From Mycobacterium sp. IDR2000157661 (GTDB lineage Bacteria > Actinomycetota > Actinomycetes > Mycobacteriales > Mycobacteriaceae): 64,000 nt of DNA. The stretch lies in the NCBI RefSeq assembly GCF_022317005.1, contig NZ_CP081006.1, positions 1,240,001-1,304,000 of the forward strand, written 5' to 3'. The position numbers and the translations under genes were made by a program. Every line of letters begins with the position of its first letter. Position 1 is the first letter of the stretch. This document shows, one piece after another, positions 23,073-31,015 of the stretch. Below the pieces are notes generated by a model. The model did not search any database and was not told the origin of the DNA. It saw only the letters and a list, made by a program, of their open reading frames with translations.

Positions 23073-23684
23073 ATGGCGATCACATCTGATCATGTCGAGT
23101 TGGTGGCGCGTCGGGTCACAGACGACCATCTGACCCCGCCCAATAAGTGGGACCGCGACGTCGACGATCGGATGACCCGCGAGGCCGCCGCCCCGGCGGT
23201 GTACCAGGCCGTGCGGGAATTGATGGCGGCCATCGCGGGCCAGGCCGCGCCAGACGAGTCGCTGCTCGACGTCAAACACGCCACCGGATACTCCACCGCC
23301 GGGTTCAGCGGGTTCAAGGCCAACGTGCTGCTCGTCGTCGCGACAGATCATCGCCTCTGGTTCTGCCGCCACAAGCAAGGAGCGATTCAGCAACTGCAGC
23401 CTCTTCGCTATTCGGATTTCACGGTCGAAAGGAAGCGAATTTCGTTCGGGTGGCCCAAGTTGGAAGGCACGACCATCACCTGCGGCGGCTCGACTGCGGA
23501 CTGGCTGACCGCACTGCAGGCCGGTCGTCAGGAACCGGCCGCTTGGCTTCGGCCCAGCGGGCCTCCCCCCGGCTGGCACGCCGATCCCTACCGTCGCTAT
23601 CAGCTGCGGTACTGGGACGGTGCTCGCTGGTCCGAACACGTCTCGACCAACGGGGTGGCCGCCGTCGATCCGGTCGGCCGGTAG
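23073..23684 (+). CDS. DUF2510-domain protein
   Basis: 203 residues. The C-terminal 40 form a DUF2510 motif (PPGWHADPYRRYQLRYWDG then WSEHVS), an actinobacterial module often at the end of membrane or envelope proteins. The middle (about 70-130) resembles a small PH-like fold (LLVVATDHRLWFCR). No signal peptide or membrane segment. Start chosen at the ATG where the conserved region begins. Function unknown. The 257 bp after it contain no supported gene. Confidence 0.78.
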   Translation: MAITSDHVELVARRVTDDHLTPPNKWDRDVDDRMTREAAAPAVYQAVRELMAAIAGQAAPDESLLDVKHATGYSTAGFSGFKANVLLVVATDHRLWFCRHKQGAIQQLQPLRYSDFTVERKRISFGWPKLEGTTITCGGSTADWLTALQAGRQEPAAWLRPSGPPPGWHADPYRRYQLRYWDGARWSEHVSTNGVAAVDPVGR

Positions 23685-23941
23685 CACGTCCCCGCGGACC
23701 GTCGTGCCCATCGAAAGCGGCTGCAACGTCAGTGAAATTTACGTGTATGGAACGTATATTTAGGCCTAATAGACAGCAGCTCATGGGGGCCACGCTTCCG
23801 TCCACGAGCGCTGGGGTCCGGCACCCGCGTCCTGCACGGCAGGATGCGCGCGACGCAGGCCTCGGTGCGGCCGCTGACGCCGGCAGTTCTGGGTGAAAGG
23901 CACCCGCGACGTCGCGGCTCGACAGGAAGGAGAGGAGAACC

Positions 23942-24265
23942 ATGGCCCTCCAAACACGGGCCCTCCAAACACGGGCCCTCCAAACGCGGCGCCGTCAGAT
24001 TGTTTTCGCCGTCGCCTTCGTCGGACTGCTCGGGGGTGGCTCGGCCGCAGCGGTGGCCGCGCAACCGAACCAGGCCCCTCAAGGGGTTGCTCAGATCTGC
24101 CCCAATTCGATGACCGACAGTATCTGGATCGCCGGCTGCCTGCCGAGTATCGATCCGCCGCCGCAGTACGTGGACGAGCGGGGCCCAGACCAGTTGCCGG
24201 CGCTGTATGGCATTCCCTGCTCGGGCAATGACTGCCTGGGGTTGAGCCGCGCGCTGAATCCCTAG
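23942..24265 (+). CDS. Small exported protein with N-terminal pentapeptide repeat
   Basis: 107 residues: three copies of ALQTR, then RRRQ, then a hydrophobic segment (VFAVAFVGLLGGGSAAAVAA) acting as signal peptide or anchor, and a mature part with four cysteines (ICPN, GCLP, PCSG, DCLG), probably two disulfides outside the cell. A GGAAGGAGAGGAG site precedes the ATG. No family recognised. The repeated N-terminus is unusual and lies before the positively charged part of the signal peptide. Confidence 0.75.
   Translation: MALQTRALQTRALQTRRRQIVFAVAFVGLLGGGSAAAVAAQPNQAPQGVAQICPNSMTDSIWIAGCLPSIDPPPQYVDERGPDQLPALYGIPCSGNDCLGLSRALNP
23945..23989 (+). repeat. In-frame 15-bp tandem repeat, three copies
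   Basis: GCCCTCCAAACACGG occurs twice exactly (23945-23959, 23960-23974) and once with one change (23975-23989). It keeps frame and encodes ALQTR each time. Copy number may vary by slippage between strains. Confidence 0.9.
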
Positions 24266-24282
24266 CGGCAACCGCTGCGAAC

Positions 24283-24972
24283 TCAGCGCAGGTAGATCTC
24301 GTCCCCGTCCGGGTAACCGCCCCCGGTCGTGGTGATGTGAACGTGGTCGAAATGCCCGTAGCCGCCGGCTTGGGCGCCGCCCGGGGTGTAGTAGACCCCC
24401 CGCCAGATCGCGTCCTGCAGGCCGAACCGCTTCGCGTTGCGCAACGCATACCAGACGATCTCGTTGCCCAGCTGGATACCTTCGGCACTTGTCGGGTTCG
24501 GGATCATCACGTCGAGGGCCAGACCGTTGGGATGCCATCGCAGGGCATCGGGCCGGACACCGCCGATGCTGCTGATCTCGGGGAAGGCCTCGCTGATCGC
24601 GCGGGACGCCAGGATGGTCCTGACCTGCAGTCCGCGTTCCGGCGCGATGCCGACCGGCAAGGACCGGTCGACGGTGCGATAACGCGCAGCGGCAACCATC
24701 TGATCGGGCAGGGCGGGCGGTGGTGCCTCGCCCATCTTCGGCGCGGGTGGGGGCGCGGTCGGGGCCGCCGCCACGATCTCGACGCCGCTCAGATCCGGCT
24801 CGACGCTCGGCGCCGGCTCGACCGGTCCGAGCGCACGGACCTCCTCGACGGCCACCGGAGGACCCTGCTCACCTTGCCCCTCGACCGCGAAGAACACTGC
24901 GACCGGAGCAATGGCCGCAACCACACCAAGTGGCGTCTTGCGTCGCTGTTTAGCTACGGAGTGTCGCCCCAC
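24283..24972 (-). CDS. Exported protein, peptidase-like ARB_07466/VanY-like C-terminal domain (Rv0320-like)
   Basis: 229 residues. An N-terminal hydrophobic segment (GVVAAIAPVAVFFAV) anchors or exports it, a Pro-rich linker follows (about 45-90), then a folded domain with RPDALRWHPNGLALDVMIP near 140 and YGHFDHVHITTTGGG near 210. The spaced His/Asp/His residues fit zinc-binding D-Ala-D-Ala peptidase-like domains. In M. tuberculosis Rv0320 lies next to dcd, which agrees with the synteny here once the inserted genes are ignored. Role in peptidoglycan handling is likely but unproven. Confidence 0.78.
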   Translation of the reverse strand: MGRHSVAKQRRKTPLGVVAAIAPVAVFFAVEGQGEQGPPVAVEEVRALGPVEPAPSVEPDLSGVEIVAAAPTAPPPAPKMGEAPPPALPDQMVAAARYRTVDRSLPVGIAPERGLQVRTILASRAISEAFPEISSIGGVRPDALRWHPNGLALDVMIPNPTSAEGIQLGNEIVWYALRNAKRFGLQDAIWRGVYYTPGGAQAGGYGHFDHVHITTTGGGYPDGDEIYLR

Positions 24973-25084
24973 GGGGGCACAGCCTATATCAAACCGTTAC
25001 ATTCGCCACAAATCCGGCTCAATTCAGGCGGCCGAGGGCCCGGTACCTAGCCGCTTCCCCGGGCTTCGGGAATCATCGTCAGGC

Positions 25085-25855
25085 GTGACAGGACTGCTCC
25101 AGGGCAAGGTCGTCCTCGTCGCCGGACTCGGCGGCATCGGCAACGGATTGGCCCGCAGGTTCGCCGACGAGGGTGCGCGCGTTGTCATCGGTGATCTCGA
25201 CGCCGACCTAGTGAGCCGAGTCATCGACGGCATCGACCCGGGCGGGCAGCGGGTACGGGGGCTGCCGCTCGACGGAACCGACGAGGACTCCGTCGCGGCG
25301 ATCGTCAGGCTGGCCGTCGACACATTCGGTCGACTCGACGGCATGCACGTCAACTTCACCAACGCCGCCGACGCTTACCTGCCCGGCGGCGTGGTCGAAC
25401 TGCCGCTCGATGCCTTCGATGAGGTAATGCGGGTCAATACAAGGGGTTTCGTGATCTGCGCCAAGCATGCGATACCCGCGATGATCGCCGGTGGCGGCGG
25501 TTCGATCGTCTTCACCGCGTCCATCGACGCCTACAACGGCGCAGGCAACCGGGTCTCCTATGCGATGAGCAAGGCCGCCGAACTGGCACTCGTGCGGCAC
25601 ATCGCGCGTCGATACGGCCCGAAGGGTATCCGCGCCAACGCGATCGCGCCGGGACTGATCTGGCACTACAAGTTCGACGAGCAGCCGATGCCGGACGGCG
25701 TCGTGGAACAGGCCCGTGCCCGCCAGATGATCAAGTCGCGGTTCGGTACTCCCGACGAGGTCGCCGCGCTGGCGGCGCTGTTGCTCTCCGACGACGGCAG
25801 CTTCATCACCGCCCAGACGATCAGCGTCGACGGCGGCGTCACCTTCCGACCGTGA
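25085..25855 (+). CDS. SDR-family oxidoreductase
   Basis: 256 residues from GTG. Short-chain dehydrogenase with cofactor motif GLGGIGNGLA (near 15), acidic residue after strand 2 (IGDLDAD), a variant of the NAG motif (NFTNAAD), catalytic Ser in FTASIDA near 144 and YAMSK near 157-161. It ends GAQTISVDGG-like (AQTISVDGGVTF). Substrate unknown. The coenzyme motif and Asp suggest NAD(H). It is convergent with the downstream partner-switch operon, with only five bases between the stops. Confidence 0.9.
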   Translation: MTGLLQGKVVLVAGLGGIGNGLARRFADEGARVVIGDLDADLVSRVIDGIDPGGQRVRGLPLDGTDEDSVAAIVRLAVDTFGRLDGMHVNFTNAADAYLPGGVVELPLDAFDEVMRVNTRGFVICAKHAIPAMIAGGGGSIVFTASIDAYNGAGNRVSYAMSKAAELALVRHIARRYGPKGIRANAIAPGLIWHYKFDEQPMPDGVVEQARARQMIKSRFGTPDEVAALAALLLSDDGSFITAQTISVDGGVTFRP

Positions 25856-25860
25856 TCCGC

Positions 25861-26268
25861 TCAGGGCAATCGTGTCATCAGCGTCCACCGGTTGCCGGTC
25901 TCGTCGCGCCGGTAGGACAGCTCGTCGAGCACTGCAAGTGCGATGGCCAGCCCACGACCGCTTTCCGCCAGCTCGTCGGGCAACGACAACTTCTTCAGGT
26001 CGAGCCGCGCCGGTGTGCCGCCGTCGTAGAGGGTCGCCCGCACCTCGGCGGTCGAGACGTCGACCTCCATCCGCAAGGGCACGGACGCGCCTGCCGAGGC
26101 ATGTTCGATGATGTTGGCACCGACCTCCCCGACCGCCAGGTCCATTGACATCTGCACCGAATCGGGTATGCCCCGCTCCGACCACACCCGGTCGAGCGTC
26201 TGCTGTAGTTCTGCCAAGGTGTCCGGTCCGGTCGTCGTCTCCAGAACGGCGGCATGCTCGTCGGTCAC
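25861..26268 (-). CDS. RsbW-like anti-sigma/serine kinase (HATPase)
   Basis: 135 residues of the GHKL ATPase type used in partner switching. The N box is MDLAVGEVGANIIEHA (about 42-57), with the G1 motif DGGTP and the G2-like SGRGLAIAL region near 103. Such kinases bind a sigma factor or other target and phosphorylate the antagonist. It follows the STAS gene by seven bases on the same strand. The target could be a sigma factor elsewhere, or the polysaccharide synthase itself. Confidence 0.88.
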   Translation of the reverse strand: MTDEHAAVLETTTGPDTLAELQQTLDRVWSERGIPDSVQMSMDLAVGEVGANIIEHASAGASVPLRMEVDVSTAEVRATLYDGGTPARLDLKKLSLPDELAESGRGLAIALAVLDELSYRRDETGNRWTLMTRLP

Positions 26269-26275
26269 TGAACGG

Positions 26276-26611
26276 TCACTCGTCGAACGCGGTGTCGGCG
26301 GACGGATGCGCGCGCAGTACCCGGTTCAGATTCGTCAACGACAGCACCGTCTCCACCTGTGTGGTGGGCGCGGCGATCCGCAGATCGCCGCCGGCTTGCC
26401 TGGCCACCTTGAGTCCTGAGATCAACGCGCCCAGCCCGGACGAGTCGATGAAGTCGGTGCTGGACAGGTCGACCACCAAGCGGTTGCTTCCGCTTTCGAC
26501 CAAACTGCGCAACTCCTGGCGCAGCGCCGGCGCCGCCACCATGTTCAGCCGCCCCTCGGGACGGACCACGACAGCTCCTGAAGCCGTTGTGCGCTTGTCG
26601 AATCCGGTCAT
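26276..26611 (-). CDS. STAS-domain anti-sigma factor antagonist
   Basis: 111 residues, a single STAS fold: VVVRPEGRLNMVAAPAL start, LVVDLSSTDFIDSSGLGAL with the phosphorylatable serine near 57-58, and a helix to the end. In partner switching the unphosphorylated form sequesters the RsbW-like kinase. Its start overlaps the synthase stop by four bases (ATGA), so it is produced with the synthase. Confidence 0.9.
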   Translation of the reverse strand: MTGFDKRTTASGAVVVRPEGRLNMVAAPALRQELRSLVESGSNRLVVDLSSTDFIDSSGLGALISGLKVARQAGGDLRIAAPTTQVETVLSLTNLNRVLRAHPSADTAFDE

Positions 26612-28581
26612 TTCTCCCCTTCCACCTCATGGCCGCGAAAGCGCACCGCTTGGAAAACCACACTCAGAATCAGTAAGTCGAAGATCACCCAGAATAGGTT
26701 GACACCGACGCCTAGGACGGAGATCGCGCCGAAATACAACTGTACGATCCCGATCACCGAGGCGACCACCAGCACCACCATGGCAACGATCTGCCATTTC
26801 ACCAGTCCCCACGGGATGGATCCGCCGCCCTGCCGGGTCTTCGGCGTGACCGCGAACCCCAGTGGCCGGTCGAAGTACACGTTACGGAATGCGGTCGTAC
26901 ACGCCTTGATCCAGACGGGGAACAACGCCAAGCTGTACTGCTGCCCGCGCCACGTCGGCGTGCCTCTACTGACGACGAAGAACAACAACTGGTTCAGCAG
27001 GAGGAACGGGATCAGCCTGCCGAAGAAGTCCCAGCTGTAAGCCTGCACGGGCATGATGTTGAAGATCAGGAAGATCGCGGGCGCGGCGATGTAGGCCAAC
27101 GCGGCGAACCCCGCCAGATAGCTCCACATCGTGGTGAAGTACATCAGCCGCTGCCCGATGCTCAAGCCCTTCTGCACCAGCGGGTTCTCCTTGAGCATCA
27201 CCTGGATAGTGCCCTGCGCCCAGCGCAGCCGTTGGGTGAGCATGGTGCCGACATCCTCGGGTGCCAGACCGTTGGCGAGGACCTCGTGGTGATAGGCCGA
27301 GTTCCACCCCAGTGCGTGCATGCGCATGCAGGTGGCCATGTCCTCGGTGACCGAGATCGTCGCCATCGGCAGCATCGGCTCGGCTTCGTCGTCCCTGCCG
27401 ACGTCTACGGCGCTGATCATCGACCGGATCGACTCCAGCGCACCGAGCGGTGACCACTCCCGGCCCGCCAGCGTCTCGAGCGCCTCGTCGTCGAAAATGA
27501 CTGCAGTGTCGAGGCTCTCGCCGTGTCCTCCACTCATCGCGGCGATCGCGTCGAGGTCGGCGCGCATCGCCGAGACGTCGGCGACGACCAAGCTCTTGGC
27601 CGCGTCGTCGACACGCTGCTGGAAGCCGAAGGTGATTTCGGCCAGGTGCCCTTTGTCCTTCAGCGCCGCGCGGGCTTCGCGGACCGCGTCTTCGACACCC
27701 TCCAGCGCGGCGAGCACTTCGGGTTGATCGGCGGCGACGTGCGACTTGGCCTTCTTGAGGATCTTGCGCGAGGTGTAGAGCGCCCGCTTGATTCCCTCCT
27801 CCACCGCACGCACGTAACCCGTCACGCCCAGCTGCATTAGTGCCTCGCGGCGCAGCACCGCGTTCGAGCCGCAGAAGTACGCGGCGTTCCAGCCGTCCTT
27901 GCCTTGCTGGATCGGACCGTAGAACAGCGGCGCCTGACTTCCGAGCGGATCGGAGAACGGCACGTTGGTGAAGTATTGCGGCGTCTGGACCAAGGCCATT
28001 TTCGGGTCGTGAAAGTAGCCGAGGGTGCGGTCGAGGATCTCCGGCTCGGGAACCTGGTCCGCGTCGAGGATGAGAATGAACTCGCCGTCGGTCTCCAGCA
28101 GCGCATTGTTCAGGTTGCCGGCCTTGGCGTGCCGTGGCTTGTCGATCCAGCTATTCGACCGGGTGACGTAGCCGATCCCGCGCTCGGTGGCCGCCTTGGC
28201 CATGTCCTCCCGTTCACCGTCGTCGAGAATGTAGGTGCTGTGCGGGAAGCGGATTCGTTGTGCGGCTTCGGCGGTGGCGATCACCATCTCGATCGGTTCG
28301 TTGTAGGTGGTGATGAACACGTCGACGGTGGCGTCCGGTGGTGGCGGCGGCGGAGCAGGGCGACGCTTCAGTCGCCACATCGTCATTCCGAACAGCAGCG
28401 AGTCGATCAGGCTGTACGTCTCGGCCATCACCAGCGGTACCGCGATCCACCAGGCGTCCCAGTTCGTCGACGCCAACCACCGCCATACGACGTAGTTGAT
28501 TCCGAGTACAGCGGTGGCCAGGATCAGCAGTCGCAGCCACGGCGAAGGCGAGGGGCCTTCGGAGGGGATTCGATGGGTCAC
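26608..28581 (-). CDS. Cellulose-synthase-like family 2 glycosyltransferase
   Basis: 657 residues. Two N-terminal membrane segments (about 17-35, 45-66), the GT2 catalytic motifs DDG (120-122), DAD (173-175), TED (412-414) and QRLRW (450-454), then about five to six membrane segments. All processive-synthase residues are present, so it should polymerise a beta-linked sugar and export the chain. There is no PilZ domain, so c-di-GMP control is not expected. About 140 residues (265-405) between DAD and TED form a helical insertion, longer than in bacterial BcsA. GTG start overlaps the phosphatase stop. The polymer is unknown. Confidence 0.9.
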   Translation of the reverse strand: MTHRIPSEGPSPSPWLRLLILATAVLGINYVVWRWLASTNWDAWWIAVPLVMAETYSLIDSLLFGMTMWRLKRRPAPPPPPPDATVDVFITTYNEPIEMVIATAEAAQRIRFPHSTYILDDGEREDMAKAATERGIGYVTRSNSWIDKPRHAKAGNLNNALLETDGEFILILDADQVPEPEILDRTLGYFHDPKMALVQTPQYFTNVPFSDPLGSQAPLFYGPIQQGKDGWNAAYFCGSNAVLRREALMQLGVTGYVRAVEEGIKRALYTSRKILKKAKSHVAADQPEVLAALEGVEDAVREARAALKDKGHLAEITFGFQQRVDDAAKSLVVADVSAMRADLDAIAAMSGGHGESLDTAVIFDDEALETLAGREWSPLGALESIRSMISAVDVGRDDEAEPMLPMATISVTEDMATCMRMHALGWNSAYHHEVLANGLAPEDVGTMLTQRLRWAQGTIQVMLKENPLVQKGLSIGQRLMYFTTMWSYLAGFAALAYIAAPAIFLIFNIMPVQAYSWDFFGRLIPFLLLNQLLFFVVSRGTPTWRGQQYSLALFPVWIKACTTAFRNVYFDRPLGFAVTPKTRQGGGSIPWGLVKWQIVAMVVLVVASVIGIVQLYFGAISVLGVGVNLFWVIFDLLILSVVFQAVRFRGHEVEGEK

Positions 28582-29816
28582 GCGTCATCCCGGCGGACGG
28601 CCACCACCGTCACGTCGTCGAGGGGCGGGCGCCGGTTCGTCAACGCGGTGACGGCTCGGCACAAGTCGGCCGGCTCAGGATGGGCCGCGACGAAATCGAG
28701 CACGTCGCTTTCGACCGCCTGTTTGCCGAGCAGCTCCAACGACCCGTCCGACGCGACGACCACCATGTCGCCGGGACCGAGCACGGTCGACATCGACACC
28801 CAGTTATCGTCGGGCAGGACGCCGAGCGGCAGGCCCCTGCTCTCCAGCCTCTCCACCACCCCGCCGCGGCGCAGCACCGCGGCGATCCCGTGGCCGGCGT
28901 CGACATACTGGATCCGGCCCGTTTCCGCTTCGAGGTGAGCGTGGAACAAGGTGGCGAAGGTGTTGGTCCGTTCGAGGTCGTCGGCCATCTGGTCGGCCGC
29001 CGAATTGACCGCGTCGGCGAGGTCCGCCCGACACTCGATGTCATCGACCGCCCGCGACGCGCCGCGCAGCGCCGAGCGCAGGCTCGCGGTGATCAGCGCT
29101 GCGCCCAACCCCTTGCCCATCACGTCGGCCACGGTGAAGATCGCGCCGCGCTGCACCGGGTAGTGGTCGTAGAAGTCGCCGCCGACCGCGTACGCGGGCG
29201 CACACATTGCGCAGACGGAATAGCCCGGCAAGTAGTCGACCGGCGGTGGCAGCAGCAGGCGCTGGACGGCTGCGGCGCGCTCCACGTCGTCTGAGCGTTC
29301 CACTTCGCGCTGCGCCCAGGCCGCGAGGTCCCGGAAGATCGCGCGCTGCCGGGCGTCGAGCGATCGTGGCTTGGTGTCGTAGATGCAGAACGTGCCGACC
29401 GCGTGTCCACCTGGACCGAACAGCGGAAAGCCGGCGTAGAAGCGGATGCCGCCCTCCGCGGCGATGGCGGGCAATTCCGCGAAGTCGGGAACCGTCGTCA
29501 GGTCGTCGATGACCAATGCCGGATCCTCAGGCTTGTCGTACACGCGGGCAATGGTCGCCCGACACACCGACGTCTCTCGGGGACCGGTGATGGCGACACC
29601 CTCGCCGACCGCCTGCTTGCACCATTGCCGGTCACGGTCGATGAAGTTGATGTATGCCCTCGGCACTTGAAACACCAGCTGCGTCAACCGGATGATGCGT
29701 TCGAACCGCTCCTCCTCGGGAGTGTCGAGGATGTGCAGTTGCTGCAGCGAGCGCAGCCGCTGCTCTTCCACCTCAACCGGAAGCGCGAACCGGTCATCGA
29801 CCGCAGACGGCGTCAT
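28578..29816 (-). CDS. GAF-PP2C (SpoIIE/RsbU-type) serine phosphatase
   Basis: 412 residues. A GAF-like sensor (about 25-170; INFIDRDRQWCKQAVG, CRATI, FCIYDTKPR) precedes a SpoIIE phosphatase (about 200-410) with GGDFYD, DVMGKGLGAALI, DAGHG and VVASDGSLEL, giving all the metal-binding aspartates. It would dephosphorylate the STAS protein two genes downstream when its sensor is triggered. Both ends overlap neighbours (ATGA with the glycosidase, GTGA with the synthase). Confidence 0.92.
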   Translation of the reverse strand: MTPSAVDDRFALPVEVEEQRLRSLQQLHILDTPEEERFERIIRLTQLVFQVPRAYINFIDRDRQWCKQAVGEGVAITGPRETSVCRATIARVYDKPEDPALVIDDLTTVPDFAELPAIAAEGGIRFYAGFPLFGPGGHAVGTFCIYDTKPRSLDARQRAIFRDLAAWAQREVERSDDVERAAAVQRLLLPPPVDYLPGYSVCAMCAPAYAVGGDFYDHYPVQRGAIFTVADVMGKGLGAALITASLRSALRGASRAVDDIECRADLADAVNSAADQMADDLERTNTFATLFHAHLEAETGRIQYVDAGHGIAAVLRRGGVVERLESRGLPLGVLPDDNWVSMSTVLGPGDMVVVASDGSLELLGKQAVESDVLDFVAAHPEPADLCRAVTALTNRRPPLDDVTVVAVRRDDA

Positions 29817-30709
29817 CGGCGCGACCGCGCCGCGTCCAGCGCGGCGGCCATCGCCGCCGCCGACGGCGCCGAGCTGGTGATCCGCCAATCCGTCTCCTTG
29901 TGATGCTCGAACCAGATGAAGCCCATGACGTCGGGCTGGCGGTTCAGGTAATCGGTGAAGCGCGCAATCCAGTCTGCCTTGCATCCGCCCTCTTCGGCGC
30001 AGCCGACCTCGGCGACCAGGATCGGTTTGCCGGGACTGATCGAGCGTAGTTCGTCCAGTGCGTCGCCGAACAACTCTTCGGGAACGGTCCAGCAAGTCGT
30101 CGGCAAGCTCGTCCCCCAGTTGTATCCGTCGACACCGAGCACATCCACGTAGTCGTCGCCCGGGTACCAGGCGGACAGGGGGGTGATCCCACCCACGGTC
30201 GGCGCCCAGACCCACATCACATTGCCCACGTGCTGCGCGGTGAAGATGTCGTGCACGTGGCGCCACGCCCGGACGAAGTCCGCCTGTGTCGTGCCACAGG
30301 CAGGCGTCCACGGGTACCAGTCGCCGTTGAATTCGTGGGCGAAGCGCAGATAGGTCCGTCCGCCCCAGTCGCGGATCTCGTCGGCCCAGCGGTAGACGTA
30401 GTCGTCGAGCGCGCCGGACAGCAGCGACCGCATCACCGCCGGTGACCTGTCGTCGGTCCAGCACCACGGTTCCCAGCTGATGACGGGGTCGGCGCCGCAG
30501 TAGGCGGCGACCGCCAGCTCGGCGATCGGCGGGGTGGCGAAGAAGTCCTCGAATGCCATCACGATCTCGGCCCGGTGTCCGACCGCGTCGGCGACGGCCT
30601 GGAGTTCGCGTGCGGCGGTGAACCCTCCCGGAGTGCTCAGCCCGAAGCGCGAGGGCGTGGCGGGGGCGTGGTCGGGTGCACGGTCGACAGTCAAGGCCGG
30701 TCGCTCCAC
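29813..30709 (-). CDS. GH26-like endo-glycosidase, apparently cytosolic
   Basis: 298 residues. Glycoside hydrolase of the beta-mannanase (GH26) type: acid/base Glu in RFAHEFNGDWYPW (about E126), nucleophile Glu in ILVAEVGC (about E234), plus the VMWVWAPTVGG strand and a conserved VLGVDGYNWG. Synthase operons often include a glycosidase for editing the polymer. Here no signal peptide is visible from the GTG start (AGGTGGA site), which is odd for that role. It is the first gene of the operon and is divergent from the DUF7159 gene. Confidence 0.82.
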   Translation of the reverse strand: MERPALTVDRAPDHAPATPSRFGLSTPGGFTAARELQAVADAVGHRAEIVMAFEDFFATPPIAELAVAAYCGADPVISWEPWCWTDDRSPAVMRSLLSGALDDYVYRWADEIRDWGGRTYLRFAHEFNGDWYPWTPACGTTQADFVRAWRHVHDIFTAQHVGNVMWVWAPTVGGITPLSAWYPGDDYVDVLGVDGYNWGTSLPTTCWTVPEELFGDALDELRSISPGKPILVAEVGCAEEGGCKADWIARFTDYLNRQPDVMGFIWFEHHKETDWRITSSAPSAAAMAAALDAARSRR

Positions 30710-31015
30710 TTGTCCACCTCACGTGCACGCCACAGGAGGAAACCACGTCATTCCCCCTCACCCATGGTCGCAAACCGACGGCGGGAACGGAACACAATTA
30801 ACGGAAGCGTTAAGGCCAGTTGGCCACTGGGGTGTTGCCCGTTTGCTGTTGCGGGCTCATCCGGTACTTCCAGCCGACCAGGATCGTTAGCAACAGCAAA
30901 TTCTTCGGGGCCGTGGCATCGGCGCCGACGTCGGCGCCTTCCTCGGCGACTGGGTGCAGTCCGAGCCGGCGGGGGTAGTCTCTGTCCTGACTCACACCTG
31001 ATCGGGGGCATTCGC
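30710..31015. other. 306-bp divergent promoter region
   Basis: Between the polysaccharide operon (left) and the DUF7159 gene (right). It contains an imperfect dyad TTAACGGAAGCGTTAA near 30800. A short leftward frame with a hydrophobic stretch exists, but it has no start signal I trust. Confidence 0.35.
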
